Shown here: piece by piece, positions 54,001 to 64,000 of the stretch | Numbering within the stretch: the first letter of the stretch is position 1 | How the letters are laid out: every line of letters starts with the position of its first letter | Assembly (NCBI RefSeq): GCF_035046485.1 | Contig: NC_085138.1 | Span: forward strand, 87,717,228-87,781,227 | Direction: 5' to 3' | Length of the DNA: 64,000 bases | Origin: Aedes albopictus | Taxonomy: Eukaryota > Arthropoda > Insecta > Diptera > Culicidae | Notes under the pieces: model-generated | What the model was told of the DNA's origin: nothing | Database searches by the model: none | The model's input: only the letters and a program-made list of their open reading frames with translations | Program-made: the position numbers and the translations under genes

Positions 54001-55105
54001 GGTGGAATTTCAAGTAAAGTTTATTGGGAAACTTCGAGGAAAAAATCTAGAAGAAGCACTTAATTAAAATTCTTCGAGAATTTTATGAAAAACTGTAGAT
54101 GATTTTCTGACGGACTTCTTCTAGTTCACCTTGATAAGCTTTTGTGAACATTCTAGGAGAAAAACCTCTCGAAAAAAAAACCAAGGAAATTCCGGAATTT
54201 TCTACATGTATTCGTTAAAAAAGTTTTACCTGAAACTACTTATGGAATTACTTCTGAAATCTTCCTAGGGTGTCCGTAGGATTTTTTTCCGATGGAATCA
54301 GAAGTTTCTTCAGGGATTTTTCATTATTTTCTTCAGGGGTCCAAAAGTTTTATATTTCTTTTTCATTAAGTTTTTCTCCCCATGGGTGGTTCATCTCTGC
54401 GTGCAGAAGTACTTTCAAAGATTGTTTCAGAAATTCTTTCAGTGAACGATTTTTTTTTAATATTCCTTAATGAATTCGGTCAAGTATTTTTTCACTTACT
54501 CCTCAATAAATTTCCTCGCTGAATACCTCGAGCTTTCCTCCAAGGATATCTTTAGTACTTTTTCCATAGATTCAGAAATGCCTGCAAAAATATTTTCTAG
54601 GAATTTCTGCAGCAGTTTTATTGAAAATTTCTCTACAGATTTTTCGGATTCATTCAGGTTTTTTTTAAAGTATTTCCAAGAACTCTTCTAATATTGTTCA
54701 AAAAATTTTCCTGAAGTTTAAAAACGCGTTTCCCAAAAAGTTTGCTCTGGTCATCCATCCGGCAACATCTTCAAAAATTCCTTCTGAGATTTCCTCAGGA
54801 ATTCTCTGGGATTCTTCCTAAAGTATCTTCAGAGATTTTTACAGATTGGAGATTTTTCTGGGTTTCTTTTTAGTAATGTTTTTTTTTTTGAAATTTCTTC
54901 TGGAATTCATTCAGGAAATATCTCCAGGGGCTTTTTAGTGTTTTACTGATTAAGAATTTCAACAAAGGATTTCTTCACAAGTTCTTCCATGGAATTTTTG
55001 TTTTCCATAAAACTCTTTTCGAACAATTCTGCGGAAAATCCATCAAAAATTTCTCCAGCGTTTCCGTGAGGAATTTCTTCAGGGATTCTGTTAAAAGTTG
55101 CTATA
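54001..55105 (+). repeat. Decayed minisatellite, polarity reversed again
   Basis: From about 54240 the units again read TTCCTCAGGAATT on +. Strong decay with AT-rich drift. No gene. Confidence 0.65.
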
Positions 55106-55259
55106 AAAACCCTAATTAATCCACCTAGCGGTGATGGTGCCTTTCTCGTGCTTTAAAATATCCTTTCAACAAAACTCAAGCGGCATGTTGACGACATTGA
55201 CATAAATATAAAATGAAAACTGCTTGCTAAATCTACTCAATATGGATACATTTTATATA

Positions 55260-55492
55260 CCGCATTTAGTTCACTACTGGACTGCGAACTGCGACTTTAT
55301 AAGTGCGAAAACGTAAATAAAAGTGCGCGATTGCATCAAATCAGGTTGATGTCTTCGGCGCACTATTTCTTCAAACTATGGAGAACAAGTGCTCTGAAGA
55401 CACCGAGTTGATTTGATGCAATCGCGCACTTTTATTAGCGTTTTCGCACTCGTGAAAACTAGTGCGATAGTCCAGTGGTGAACTAAATGCGC
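55260..55492. mobile_element. TA-target hairpin MITE in copy B
   Basis: 233 bp, near-palindromic, ends CCGCATTTAGTTCAC and the complement of GCGCATTTAGTTCAC, flanked by TA (55258-55259, 55493-55494). Copy A (about 31220-31235) has the empty site. Confidence 0.85.
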
Positions 55493-57559
55493 TATATTAA
55501 CAAAACATCCAATATTCAGAAATTATGAAACAAAATTCAAACCATATAAGTGTCATGAAGCCGCAAAATTTTGAAACGTCATTTTAGATTTTCCGGTCAT
55601 CATTTTATGATTCCGGATATCTACCCCAACTAAACTAACCGCCATCTTGAACATTGAGACACCATCTTGGATTCATTTTTGGACCTAAAATTACATAAAA
55701 TAGTCGCCGTATTGAATGTTGGCATGTCGTTTATGATTTTCTGGTTACCAGTTTTGGACGAAGACCGGAATTCTTCCCTATTCAAACTACAGTCATATTG
55801 CAAACCTTGTGAAACAGCGGACAGCTTGGGTTTTCTGATTACAAATTTTGAATTCTGAACATATTTCCATACAAAATATGCCCATAATGCAAGAATTAAA
55901 AATCCTATAAAATAGGCATTTACTTGAATACTGGGCCATTATCTTGGATTTTGGACCGCTATCTTGGATACTCTGGTGGACTCCGAACATATTTCCCATA
56001 CCAAACACACTTATTTTACATAGTTTTAGAGCTCAAAATTCCTTAAAACAGCTGCCATCTTCTGTTGACGCGATCAAATTCTTATTTTTCCATTCAACGT
56101 TGACCCATCCTGCTATAAATTTACACCTTAGGAATCTGAAATGGTACGATTTGGTGAGATCGCTTTAGTTTTGTCTATATTTTGTTCTCTTTCATATATG
56201 TGAACTTAGACCGATTCGTCACTGTTGTTCATACCTAACGTTTATCAGGCCATTAAACAAAGCCACGATTTAATTTTTCACATGAACGTTGGTTCTGCTA
56301 CACAAAAGCTAGTCTCTAATGTGATCTAATGCTATTTTCTTGCTAACCGTTCATTAGATTATCAAAAAATCTGCGATCTGATGTGTCGTATATATGGGTT
56401 TGGTTCATTTTTATATTTGGTAATATCCGGTGGGATAGCCGAATCTGATTCCATGAGTCATGACCATGACACTACCGGTTGTCCCAATTATGATCTGAGA
56501 TTATTTTATTGCTTATTTTTCACCTTTACCTAATCACCGCGATTTGATATATCGCATGTATGAGTTTGATTCACTTTTACTTTTAACCACTTTCGAAGCC
56601 ACAGCTGAACCCGCAACACTACCGGGTCTGACCCTATTTTTCCATCAGGATGTCGATATGTCGTGATCAGTCTTGTTAGAGATCACAGTCATTTGAACCT
56701 TTTCGTCGATATTCGGCCTCCTTTGTCTCCGGTATTCGCAACACAATCAATCAAACTACTGTTCGAAACAAAAATGTCAAACGAATGCATTTCACCACGA
56801 TAGCGGCTTCGGAAGACGGTTGGGCTTTTGTTATTCCTGCCTTCTTCCATAACAAGAGCTATGTTGCCCATCTGTGTGCCGTATTCAATGCAACATGCAA
56901 GAATAAACTGATATTAACATTCATAATCGTAATTGGCTAAGAATCTATGCGTAATGCTAGAATTACAAACGTGTCATCGTGTCAGATGACATTGATTTGA
57001 CTCTTTCTTATGTTTATTGATCTTCGTTCTACTGCTCGTGTTGTATGTAAGTAAGTAGCGCACGAATGTAACAAAGCAAGCTGGGACCCGACTGCGGCAA
57101 CGAAATGAAGGTAGTGAAAAGTGTCGAATGTTTACAAGACTGGTCGTGATTTGATACACCGCATCCATGGGTTTGGTTAAATTTTACATTTTACTACCCG
57201 GATCTGATTCTGGGTAACTACCGGCTGAACCAAATATGGTTTGACATTATTGTCTTGTTAACTGCTCATCGGTTAACCAAAAACGCTGCAAATTGAAGGT
57301 GTCACATGCAGAGTTTGACAATTTCGACGGGACTCTCGGAACCCATTCCGGAACACTACCAGTTGTCTTTAGTGTGACCTAAGGCTATTTTCTAGCTAAC
57401 TGTTCATCAGGTTATCGCAAAAGCCACGATTTGATGTGTCACATGCCTGGATTTGGTTTACTTTTACATTTGGCCTCTTCCGGCCACTCAAAACCGATTC
57501 CGAAACACTTGTATTAGGTAATCTAAAAAGCCGCTATTTGATGTGACGCATGTACGGGT

Positions 57560-58330
57560 TTGTTTCTCTTTCAGATTTGACCGCTTCAGCGGGAACCCCG
57601 GAACCGGTTCCGGAAAACTACTGGTTCAAATATGGTCTGAGATGATTTTCCTGCTCATTGTCCATCAGGTCATCGAAAATGCCGTGGTTTGATGTGTCGC
57701 ATGCATGGGTTTGGTTCAATTGTATATTTGGCCACCTCCAGCGGGACGCCTAGAACCGGTTCCGGAACACTACCGGTTCAGATATGGTCTGAGATGGTTT
57801 TCCTGCTCATTATCCATCAGGTCATCGAAAATGCCGTGGTTTGATGTGCCGCATGCATGGGTTTGGTTCAATTGTATATTTGGCCACCTCCAGCGGGACG
57901 CCAAGAACCGGTTTCGGAACACTACCGGTTCAGATATGATCTGAGACTCTTTTCCTACTTACCGTTCATCAGGTCATCGAAAATGCCGTGGTTTGATGTG
58001 TCACATGCATGGGTTTGGTTCAATTGTATTTTTGGCCACATCCAGTGGAACGCCTAAAACCGGTTCCGGAACACTACCGGTTCAGATATGGTCTGGGATG
58101 ATTTTCCTGCTAATTGTCCATCAGCTCATCGAAAATGCCGTGGTTTGATGTGTCGCATGCATGGGTTTGGTTCAATTGCATATTTGGCCACTTCCAGCGG
58201 GACGCCCAGAACCGGTTCGGGAACACTATCGGTTCAGATATGCTCTGAGACTATTTTCCTGCTTACCGTTCATCAGGTTATTGAAAATGCCGTGGTTTAA
58301 TGTGTCGCATGCATAAGTTTGATGCATTTT
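57560..58330 (-). repeat. ~152-bp tandem units of copy B
   Basis: Five units spaced 150-154 bp (anchor ATGCCGTGGTTTGATGTG at about 57680, 57831, 57983, 58136, 58287), each with CCGGTTCAGATATGGTCTGA. They correspond to 25985-26640. Confidence 0.88.
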
Positions 58331-58514
58331 CATATCTGGTCCCTTCCTGGGGTACCGTTCCGGAACACCTAAATGGCCATATCTCCGGAACGGCTGGACC
58401 GATTCGAACCATTTTCAATAGGAAACAATGGGACCAGATTCCGCGTCGAATGAACCGTCGGTCATTGAAATCGGATGAGGTTTACTGCCAAAAAGTGATG
58501 TGAGTTTTTTTTGT

Positions 58515-58562
58515 ACACACACATACACACATACATACACACACACATACATACACACAGAC
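58515..58562 (-). repeat. CA/CATA microsatellite
   Basis: Counterpart of 25735-25783 in copy A. Confidence 0.85.
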
Positions 58563-58690
58563 ATCACCTCAATTCGTCGAGCTGAGTTGATTGGTATATG
58601 TGACTCGACCCTCCGGGCCTTCTATCGAAAAGTCATTTTTGGAGTGAACATATAGCCTTTCCAGTACACTTATGGCGGTAAGCTCCACAG

Positions 58691-59344
58691 CGTCCTAGAC
58701 GCCAATCACGTATTATCCTCGATTTTCTTAAGTACCAAACGGTATTACCCTCGATTTTAATCTGAGATTTAACTTTAGTGCGCCGATTTCGGCGCACTAA
58801 AAATAAATCTCGGATTTACAAAATCTGGCTGCGTGCGGCTGCGCGCCTACTACGCAATCGTGTTGGGAAACGTCATGATGATAAACAAAATAAATAAAAC
58901 AAGCAGCTGAAATCTGGCGGCAAAGTGAAAATCTCCCCAACTGCAGCATGGTTCTGGAAGATTGCCCCGCGTGACCGTGACAACCCGGAATCTTGGGAAT
59001 CCTCTATCTACAGTGCCTTGCAGATAAAAACGGTCGCAGCAACAAAGCATAATTAGCATACTAGCGTGCGCAGCTTTTTCTTTTTTCTCGCTCGTCCTCT
59101 TTGCTAAACGCAAGAAAAAGCGTTAACAACGATGCTGCACATGATGAAAAATTTGCGCAGAGAGCCATTTGTTTCAGTGCCCGCCTTGGATAGAAGGTAT
59201 CCAAGATTGGATGGTTGTTCTACTGCAGTACGGCCAACGATATTCCTTGTATTCATTCTTGTTTGCTGGTAGCTTACTAATGATTTTATAACAGGATTGA
59301 CCTTTTTGTTCATATGTGGCTGTTTTGTGCCGAAAGAGTTCTAG
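58691..59344. other. No gene recognised
   Basis: Single-copy-looking sequence between copy B and the last minisatellite block. The only structure is the palindrome at 58763-58812. Frames on the minus strand (58850-59113, 59104-59313) have no domain. Confidence 0.5.
58763..58812. repeat. Interrupted palindrome
   Basis: Perfect 13-bp arms TTTAGTGCGCCGA / TCGGCGCACTAAA around two bases, extended by outer GAGATTTA / TAAATCTC. Could be a small MITE end, a protein-binding site or a hairpin RNA. Confidence 0.6.
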
Positions 59345-59859
59345 TAAGAATTCATTCTAGGCTCCGACATGTTTTTTTCAAGGAATGCCTCCAGAAATTC
59401 CATTCGAATTTTTTTCGGGGATAACTCCAGCATTATTCCGGAGATTTCGTAAAAAATTTCTTCGAAATTTGGAGGATTTCATCAGGGAAATCTTTCGGGA
59501 ATCCAGAAACTCTCGAAAACGGCTATAGGGTTTCCTTCAACAATACGACAACATATATCATGATTCCTCCAGAAATTCCTTTGGAGATTCCTCCAAAGAT
59601 TCCCCCAGCGATTCCTCCGAGAGTTCCCCCAGCAATTCCTCAGGAAATTCCTCCGAGAAATCTCCCAGGGATTCCTCCGGGATTTGCCCCATCGATTCCT
59701 GCGGGAGTTCCTCCAGCGATTCCTCCGGGAATGCCACCAGGGATTCCTTAAGGAATTTCACCAGGATTCCCACAGGAATTTCCCCAGAGATTCTTCCGGG
59801 AATTCCCCTAGGGATTCCTTCGGGAGTTCCCCCAGGGATTCCTTCGGAAATTCCCCCTG
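59345..59859 (+). repeat. Minisatellite, diverged left shoulder
   Basis: 12-bp units with mixed third positions leading into the homogeneous array. Confidence 0.8.
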
Positions 59860-61553
59860 GAATTTCTCCGGGAATTCCACTAGGGATTCCTCCGGGAATT
59901 CCCCCAGGGATTCCTCCGGGAATTCCCCCAGGGATTCCTCCGGGAATTCCCCCAGGGATTCCTCCGGGAATTCCCCCAGGGATTCCTCCGGGAATTCCCC
60001 TAGGGCTTCCTCCGGGAATTCCCCCAGGGATTCCTCCGGGAATTCCCCCAGGGATTCCTCCGGGAATTCCCCCAGGGATTCCTCCGGGAATTCCCCCAGG
60101 GATTCCTCCGGGAATTCCCCCAGGGATTCCTCCGGGAATTCCCCCAGGGATTCCTCCGGGAATTCCCCCAGGGATTCCTCCGGGAATTCCTCCAGGGATT
60201 CCTCCGGGAATTCCCCCAGGGATTCCTCCGGGAATTCCCCCAGGGATTCCTCCGGGAATTCCCCCAGGGATTCCTCCGGGAATTCCCCCAGGGATTCCTC
60301 CGGGAATTCCCCCTGGGATTCCTCCGGGAATTCCCCCAGGGATTCCTCCGGGAATTCCCCCAGGGATTCCTCCGGGAATTCCCCCAGGGATTCCTCCGGG
60401 AATTCCCCCAGGGATTCCTCCGGGAATTCCCCCAGGGATTCCTCCGGGAATTCCCCCTGGGATTCCTCCGGGAATTCCCCCAGGGATTCCTCCGGGAATT
60501 CGCCCAGGGATTCCTCCGGGAATTCCCCCAGGGATTCCTCCGGGAATTCCCCCAGGGATTCCTCCGGGAATTCCCCCAGGGATTCCCCCAGGGATTCCTC
60601 CGGGAATTCCCCCAGGGATTCCTCCGGGAATTCCCCCAGGGATTCCTCCGGGAATTTCCCCAGGGATTCCTCCGGGAATTCCCCCAGGGATTCCTCCGGG
60701 ATCCATTGATTTCTTTGGGAATTGTCCCAGGGATTCCTCGGAGAAATCCCCCAGGGATTCCTCGGAGATATCCTACAGGGATTCTTCCGGGAATTCCCCC
60801 AGGGATTCCTCCGGGAATTCCCCCAGGGATTCCTCCGGGAATTCCCCCAGGGATTCCTCCGGGAATTCCCCCAGGGATTCCTCCGGGAATTCCCCCAGGG
60901 ATTCCTCCGGGAATTCCCCCAGGGATTCCTCCGGGATCCATTGATTTCTTTGGGAATTGTCCCAGGGATTCCTCGGAGAAATCCCCCAGGGATTCCTCGG
61001 AGATATCCTACAGGGATTCTTCCGGGAATTCCCCCAGGGATTCCTCCGGGAATTCCCCCAGGGATTCCTCCGGGAATTCCCCCAGGGATTCCTCCGGGAA
61101 TTCCCCCAGGGATTCCTCCGGGAATTCCCCCAGGGATTCCTCCGGGAATTCCCCCAGGGATTCCTCCGGGAATTCCCCCAGGGATTCCTCCGGGAATTCC
61201 CCCAGGGATTCCTCCGGGAATTCCCCCAGGGATTCCTCCGGGAATTCCCCCAGGGATTCCTCCGGGAATTCCCCCAGGGATTCCTCCGGGAATTCCCCCA
61301 GGGATTCCTCCGGGAATTCCCCCAGGGATTCCTCCGGGAATTCCCCCAGGGATTCCTCCGGGAATTCCCCCAGGGATTCCTCCGGGAATTCCCCCAGGGA
61401 TTCCTCCGGGAATTCCCCCAGGGATTCCTCCGGGAATTCCCCCAGGGATTCCTCCGGGAATTCCCCCAGGGATTCCTCCGGGAATTCCCCCAGGGATTCC
61501 TCCGGGAATTCCCCCATGGATTCCTCCGGGAATTCCCCCATGGATTCCTCCGG
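59860..61553 (+). repeat. Homogenised 24-bp minisatellite core
   Basis: Nearly identical 24-bp units made of two 12-bp halves, GGAATTCCCCCA and GGGATTCCTCCG, about 35 units before the first spacer block at 60699 and about 22 units in 61018-61553. Occasional single substitutions only. Because 24 is divisible by three and no frame contains a stop, all six frames stay open (for example 59758-61560 on minus, 600 codons; 59684-60709 and 60722-61702 on +). The products would be pure [20 protein letters not shown] or REFPQGFL repeats. Confidence 0.95.
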
Positions 61554-61860
61554 GATCCATTGATTTCTTTGGGAATTGTCCCAGGGATTCCTCGGAGAAA
61601 TCCCCCAGGGATTCCTCGGAGATATCCTACAGGGATTCTTCCGGGAATTCCCCCAGGAATTCTTCTGGGAAATCCTCCAGGGATTCTTCCGGGATCCATT
61701 GATTTCTTTGGGAATTGTCCCAGGGATTCCTCCGAGAATCCTCCCAGGGATTCTTCCGGAAATTCCTCCAGGGATTCCTCGGAGAAATCCCCCAGGGATT
61801 CTTCCGGAATCCATTGATTTCTTTGGGAATTGTCTCAGGGATTCCTCCGGAAATTCTCAC
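60699..61860 (+). repeat. Higher-order spacer block of the minisatellite
   Basis: A block starting GGATCCATTGATTTCTTTGG recurs at 60699, 60934, 61553, 61692 and, as GGAATCC, at 61806. The first three copies share about 85 bp including CGGAGATATCCTACAGG; the later two are shorter. Spacing is 235, 619, 139 and 114 bp, so blocks of unequal length were duplicated together with their flanking 24-bp units. Confidence 0.9.
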
Positions 61861-62455
61861 AGAGGGAATTCCTTGGAGAGTTTCTGAAGGCATTCTGAAG
61901 GTAATCCGGATGGAATTCCTCTAGAAATTGCTGTAAGATTCCCAAAAAAAATCCTGGGGGAACTCCGAAGGAATTCCTGGAGGAATCCCCGATAACATCC
62001 CACCAGAAATTGATTCGGGGACTTTTCCAGGACTTCCTTCAAGGACTCCTCCAAGAATTTATTCAGGGATTCCTACAAAAATGCTTTCGAAAAATCCTTC
62101 GGAAATTTTTTCGGGAAGATTCCTCCAGGATTTCCTCCGGGAATTCCTCCAAGAAATTATTCGGGAATTTCTCCAGGATTTTTATTGAAAATTCCTCCAG
62201 GATTTTGTTTTCGGAAATTCCTCCTGGAATTTCTTCAGGAATTCCACAAAGAATTACCTCGGGAATTGCTTTGGGAATTCCTCCAGGATTTGTTTCGGGA
62301 ATTCCTTCAGGATTTGCTTCGGGGTGTCTTCCAGCAATTCCTTTGAGGGTTCCTCCAAATATTCCTTTAATGATTCCTCCAGAAGCCATCACTGAGGAAA
62401 TTTTTCGAGGATTCCTGGAGAATTCTCTGAGGAAATTACTCAAGAAATTCCGATG
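61861..62455 (+). repeat. Minisatellite, diverged right shoulder
   Basis: Units gradually lose the consensus away from the core. Confidence 0.8.
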
Positions 62456-64000
62456 AAATTTCTTAAGTAACCGCTGCGAAATTTTTTTGAGTAGTCCCTA
62501 AAGGAAAGCCTTGAGGATATTCTGATGTACTTGAAGAATTCGTTAAGTAATGCATGTGGGAATTTCTTATGGATTTTTTGAAGGAATTTTTTGAGGATCC
62601 TTGCCGAAGTTTTATGATTAATTGCTTAGGGAATTCCTTATAAATTGTCTGAGAAAATTTCTTGAGGGTCAACTGAAGAAACTTTTTGAGGATTTTTTGA
62701 GGAAATTTCATGAGCAATTTTTTTTTTTTGAGTAATCACTGTGGGAATTTCTTGAGGATTCTATAGGGAAAATGTGGTAAAGTGTCTTTAATAAATATTA
62801 ATAATAATATTAATAATAATAATAGGGAAAATTCTTGAGTGATCCCTGAGAGAATTCCTTTGGGGTTATGTGTGGGAATGTCTTGGATCATCCTTGAGGG
62901 AAATCATATAGGATACCCTGAAGGAATTTCTTAAGGTTTCTTTGAAGAAATTTCACTGGGGAAGCATATCTGGATTCTCCATAACTCTCGGAGGAATCTC
63001 AGAAGAATTTCTGGAGAAATTTCCTAAGGACTTTCTGGACGAATTCCCGTAGGAATTTCTGGAGAAACTCCCTGAGGAATTTATTGAGGAATTTCAGGAA
63101 GAATATCAGAACAAATTCCTGGAAGAATTTCTGAAAAAAAATTCTGGAACAGTTTCCAGAAGAGTTTGTGGGTGAATTCCTCGAGAACTTTCTAGAGGAA
63201 TGCATGGCAGAATTTGTGAAGGAATTCCCGGAGTAAATTTGAAGTGAATTTCAAGAGTAATTTCTAGAGGAATTCCCAGAGGATTTTCTGGAGGTATTAT
63301 CGGAGAAATTTCTGGATGTATATCCATGGAAATTTCTTGAAATATTTCATGAAGAATTTCCGATCAAATTTATGGAAGAACTTCCTGAAGAACACCCGGA
63401 AAAAATATGGTGGAATTCCCGAATAAATTTCTAAAGGGTTTCTCCTAAGAATTTTCCGAAGAATTTCTGGAGGAACTTTCACAAGAATTTCTGGAGGAAT
63501 TTCCGAAGGAATTTCTGCAGCAATCCCCGAAGGTATTCGTGGAAGAATCCCCAAAGTAATTCCTGGAGGAATTCCCGAAAAAATTCCTGGAGGACTCACC
63601 GAAGGAATTCTTGGAAAAAAAAACCCGAAGCAATTCCTGAAGAAATGTCTGAAGAAATTCATGAAGGAATCCCCGAAGAAAATCCTGGAGAAATCCCCAT
63701 AAAAATTCCTGAAGGAATTTCTGGAGAAGTTCCTGGAGCAATTTCCGAAGCAATTCCTGGAGGAATTCCCGAAGAAATTCTTTAAGGAATTCCCAAAGGA
63801 ATTCCAAAAGGAATTCCTGGAATAAACTTCGAAGCAATTCCTGGAGAAATGTCCGAAGATATTCCTGGAGGAATTTCTGAAACAAATCCTGGAGGAATCC
63901 TCAAAGAAATTTCTGAACGAATTTCTGAAGAAATTCCTAAAGGAATTTCTGAAGAAATTCTCGGAAGTTTCCCCGAAATCCTGGAGAAATCACCGGAGGA
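62456..64000 (-). repeat. Minisatellite, opposite polarity to window end
   Basis: Units now read TTCCTGGAGGAATTCC-like on the opposite strand, with an AATAATAATATT-type microsatellite at about 62790-62823. The array continues beyond the window. Confidence 0.85.

Larger units (their letters stand above)
55106..58690 (-). mobile_element. 3.2-kb repeat family, copy B
   Basis: Inverse-oriented homologue of copy A (25698-31381). It lacks the PLE, carries its own MITE (55260-55492), and extends ~80 bp beyond copy A at the right (to about 58680, ending near GCCTTTCCAGTACACTTA). This terminal part defines the family end better than copy A does. Confidence 0.75.

Noticed and set aside
59558..61817. 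Long open frames coding for [20 protein letters not shown] or EESLGEFP repeats, up to 600 codons
   Set aside because: They exist in all six frames because the 24-bp unit has no stop in any frame; no start context, domain or single preferred frame supports a gene.

Overview
The window is nuclear DNA of a mosquito, most probably Aedes (Ae. aegypti or a close relative). The basis is a near full-length Feilai SINE (38569-38840, minus strand), insect divergent ionotropic receptor (IR) genes without introns, R1-, RTE- and L1/Tx1-type LINEs, three Penelope-like elements (PLEs), many MITEs with diagnosable target-site duplications (TSDs), and large arrays of a GGAATTCC-rich minisatellite. There are no prokaryotic features, and no rRNA or stand-alone tRNA gene was seen.

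Layout. 1-1856: two PLE 3' ends fused head to head as a palindrome, followed by a PLE tail with a hammerhead-ribozyme-like fold. 1857-3007: a worn LINE reverse-transcriptase scrap. 3008-14331: a giant fold-back element. Its arms carry a ~135-bp minisatellite that reverses polarity near 10037. The left arm has taken a TA-target MITE (3751-4536) and an RTE-type LINE (6657-8096); the right arm still shows the empty sites. 14334-15190: LINE relics. 15293-22206: a divergent IR pseudogene (minus strand) broken by a 403-bp hAT MITE, a nonsense codon, frameshifts and a full-length L1/Tx1-type LINE. That LINE has two intact ORFs, a poly(A) tail and an unusually long, identical 167-bp TSD.

22630-25316: two tRNA-derived SINEs, a MITE candidate and a second PLE. 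25698-31381: copy A of a ~3.2-kb repeat with internal ~152-bp tandem units, split by a third PLE (27845-30361) that has 506-bp inverted repeats. 32045-32957: a LINE ORF1 relic holding two MITEs. 33350-35053: an intact divergent IR gene (+). 35610-37213: a decayed Tc1/mariner element. 38380-44370: a nest in which an old LINE holds a Feilai SINE and a hAT MITE, and the MITE holds an R1 element. 44671-46389: a second intact IR gene (minus) with an initiator and a downstream promoter element overlapping its first codons.

46890-64000 is mostly minisatellite. It is interrupted by a hAT element inside a SINE relic (47186-47719), a 3.76-kb element with GGGCGTAGCCAG termini and a 9-bp TSD that carries minisatellite inside it (47857-51617), copy B of the 3.2-kb repeat in inverse orientation (55106-58690), and a homogeneous 24-bp array (about 59860-61553) that is open in all six frames.

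Host genes are therefore few: two probably functional receptors and one dead paralogue, presumably tandem-duplicated and then separated by transposons. Nearly everything else is mobile or tandem-repeat DNA. The nested insertions give a readable relative chronology. All calls rest on reading the sequence by eye; no database search was run.
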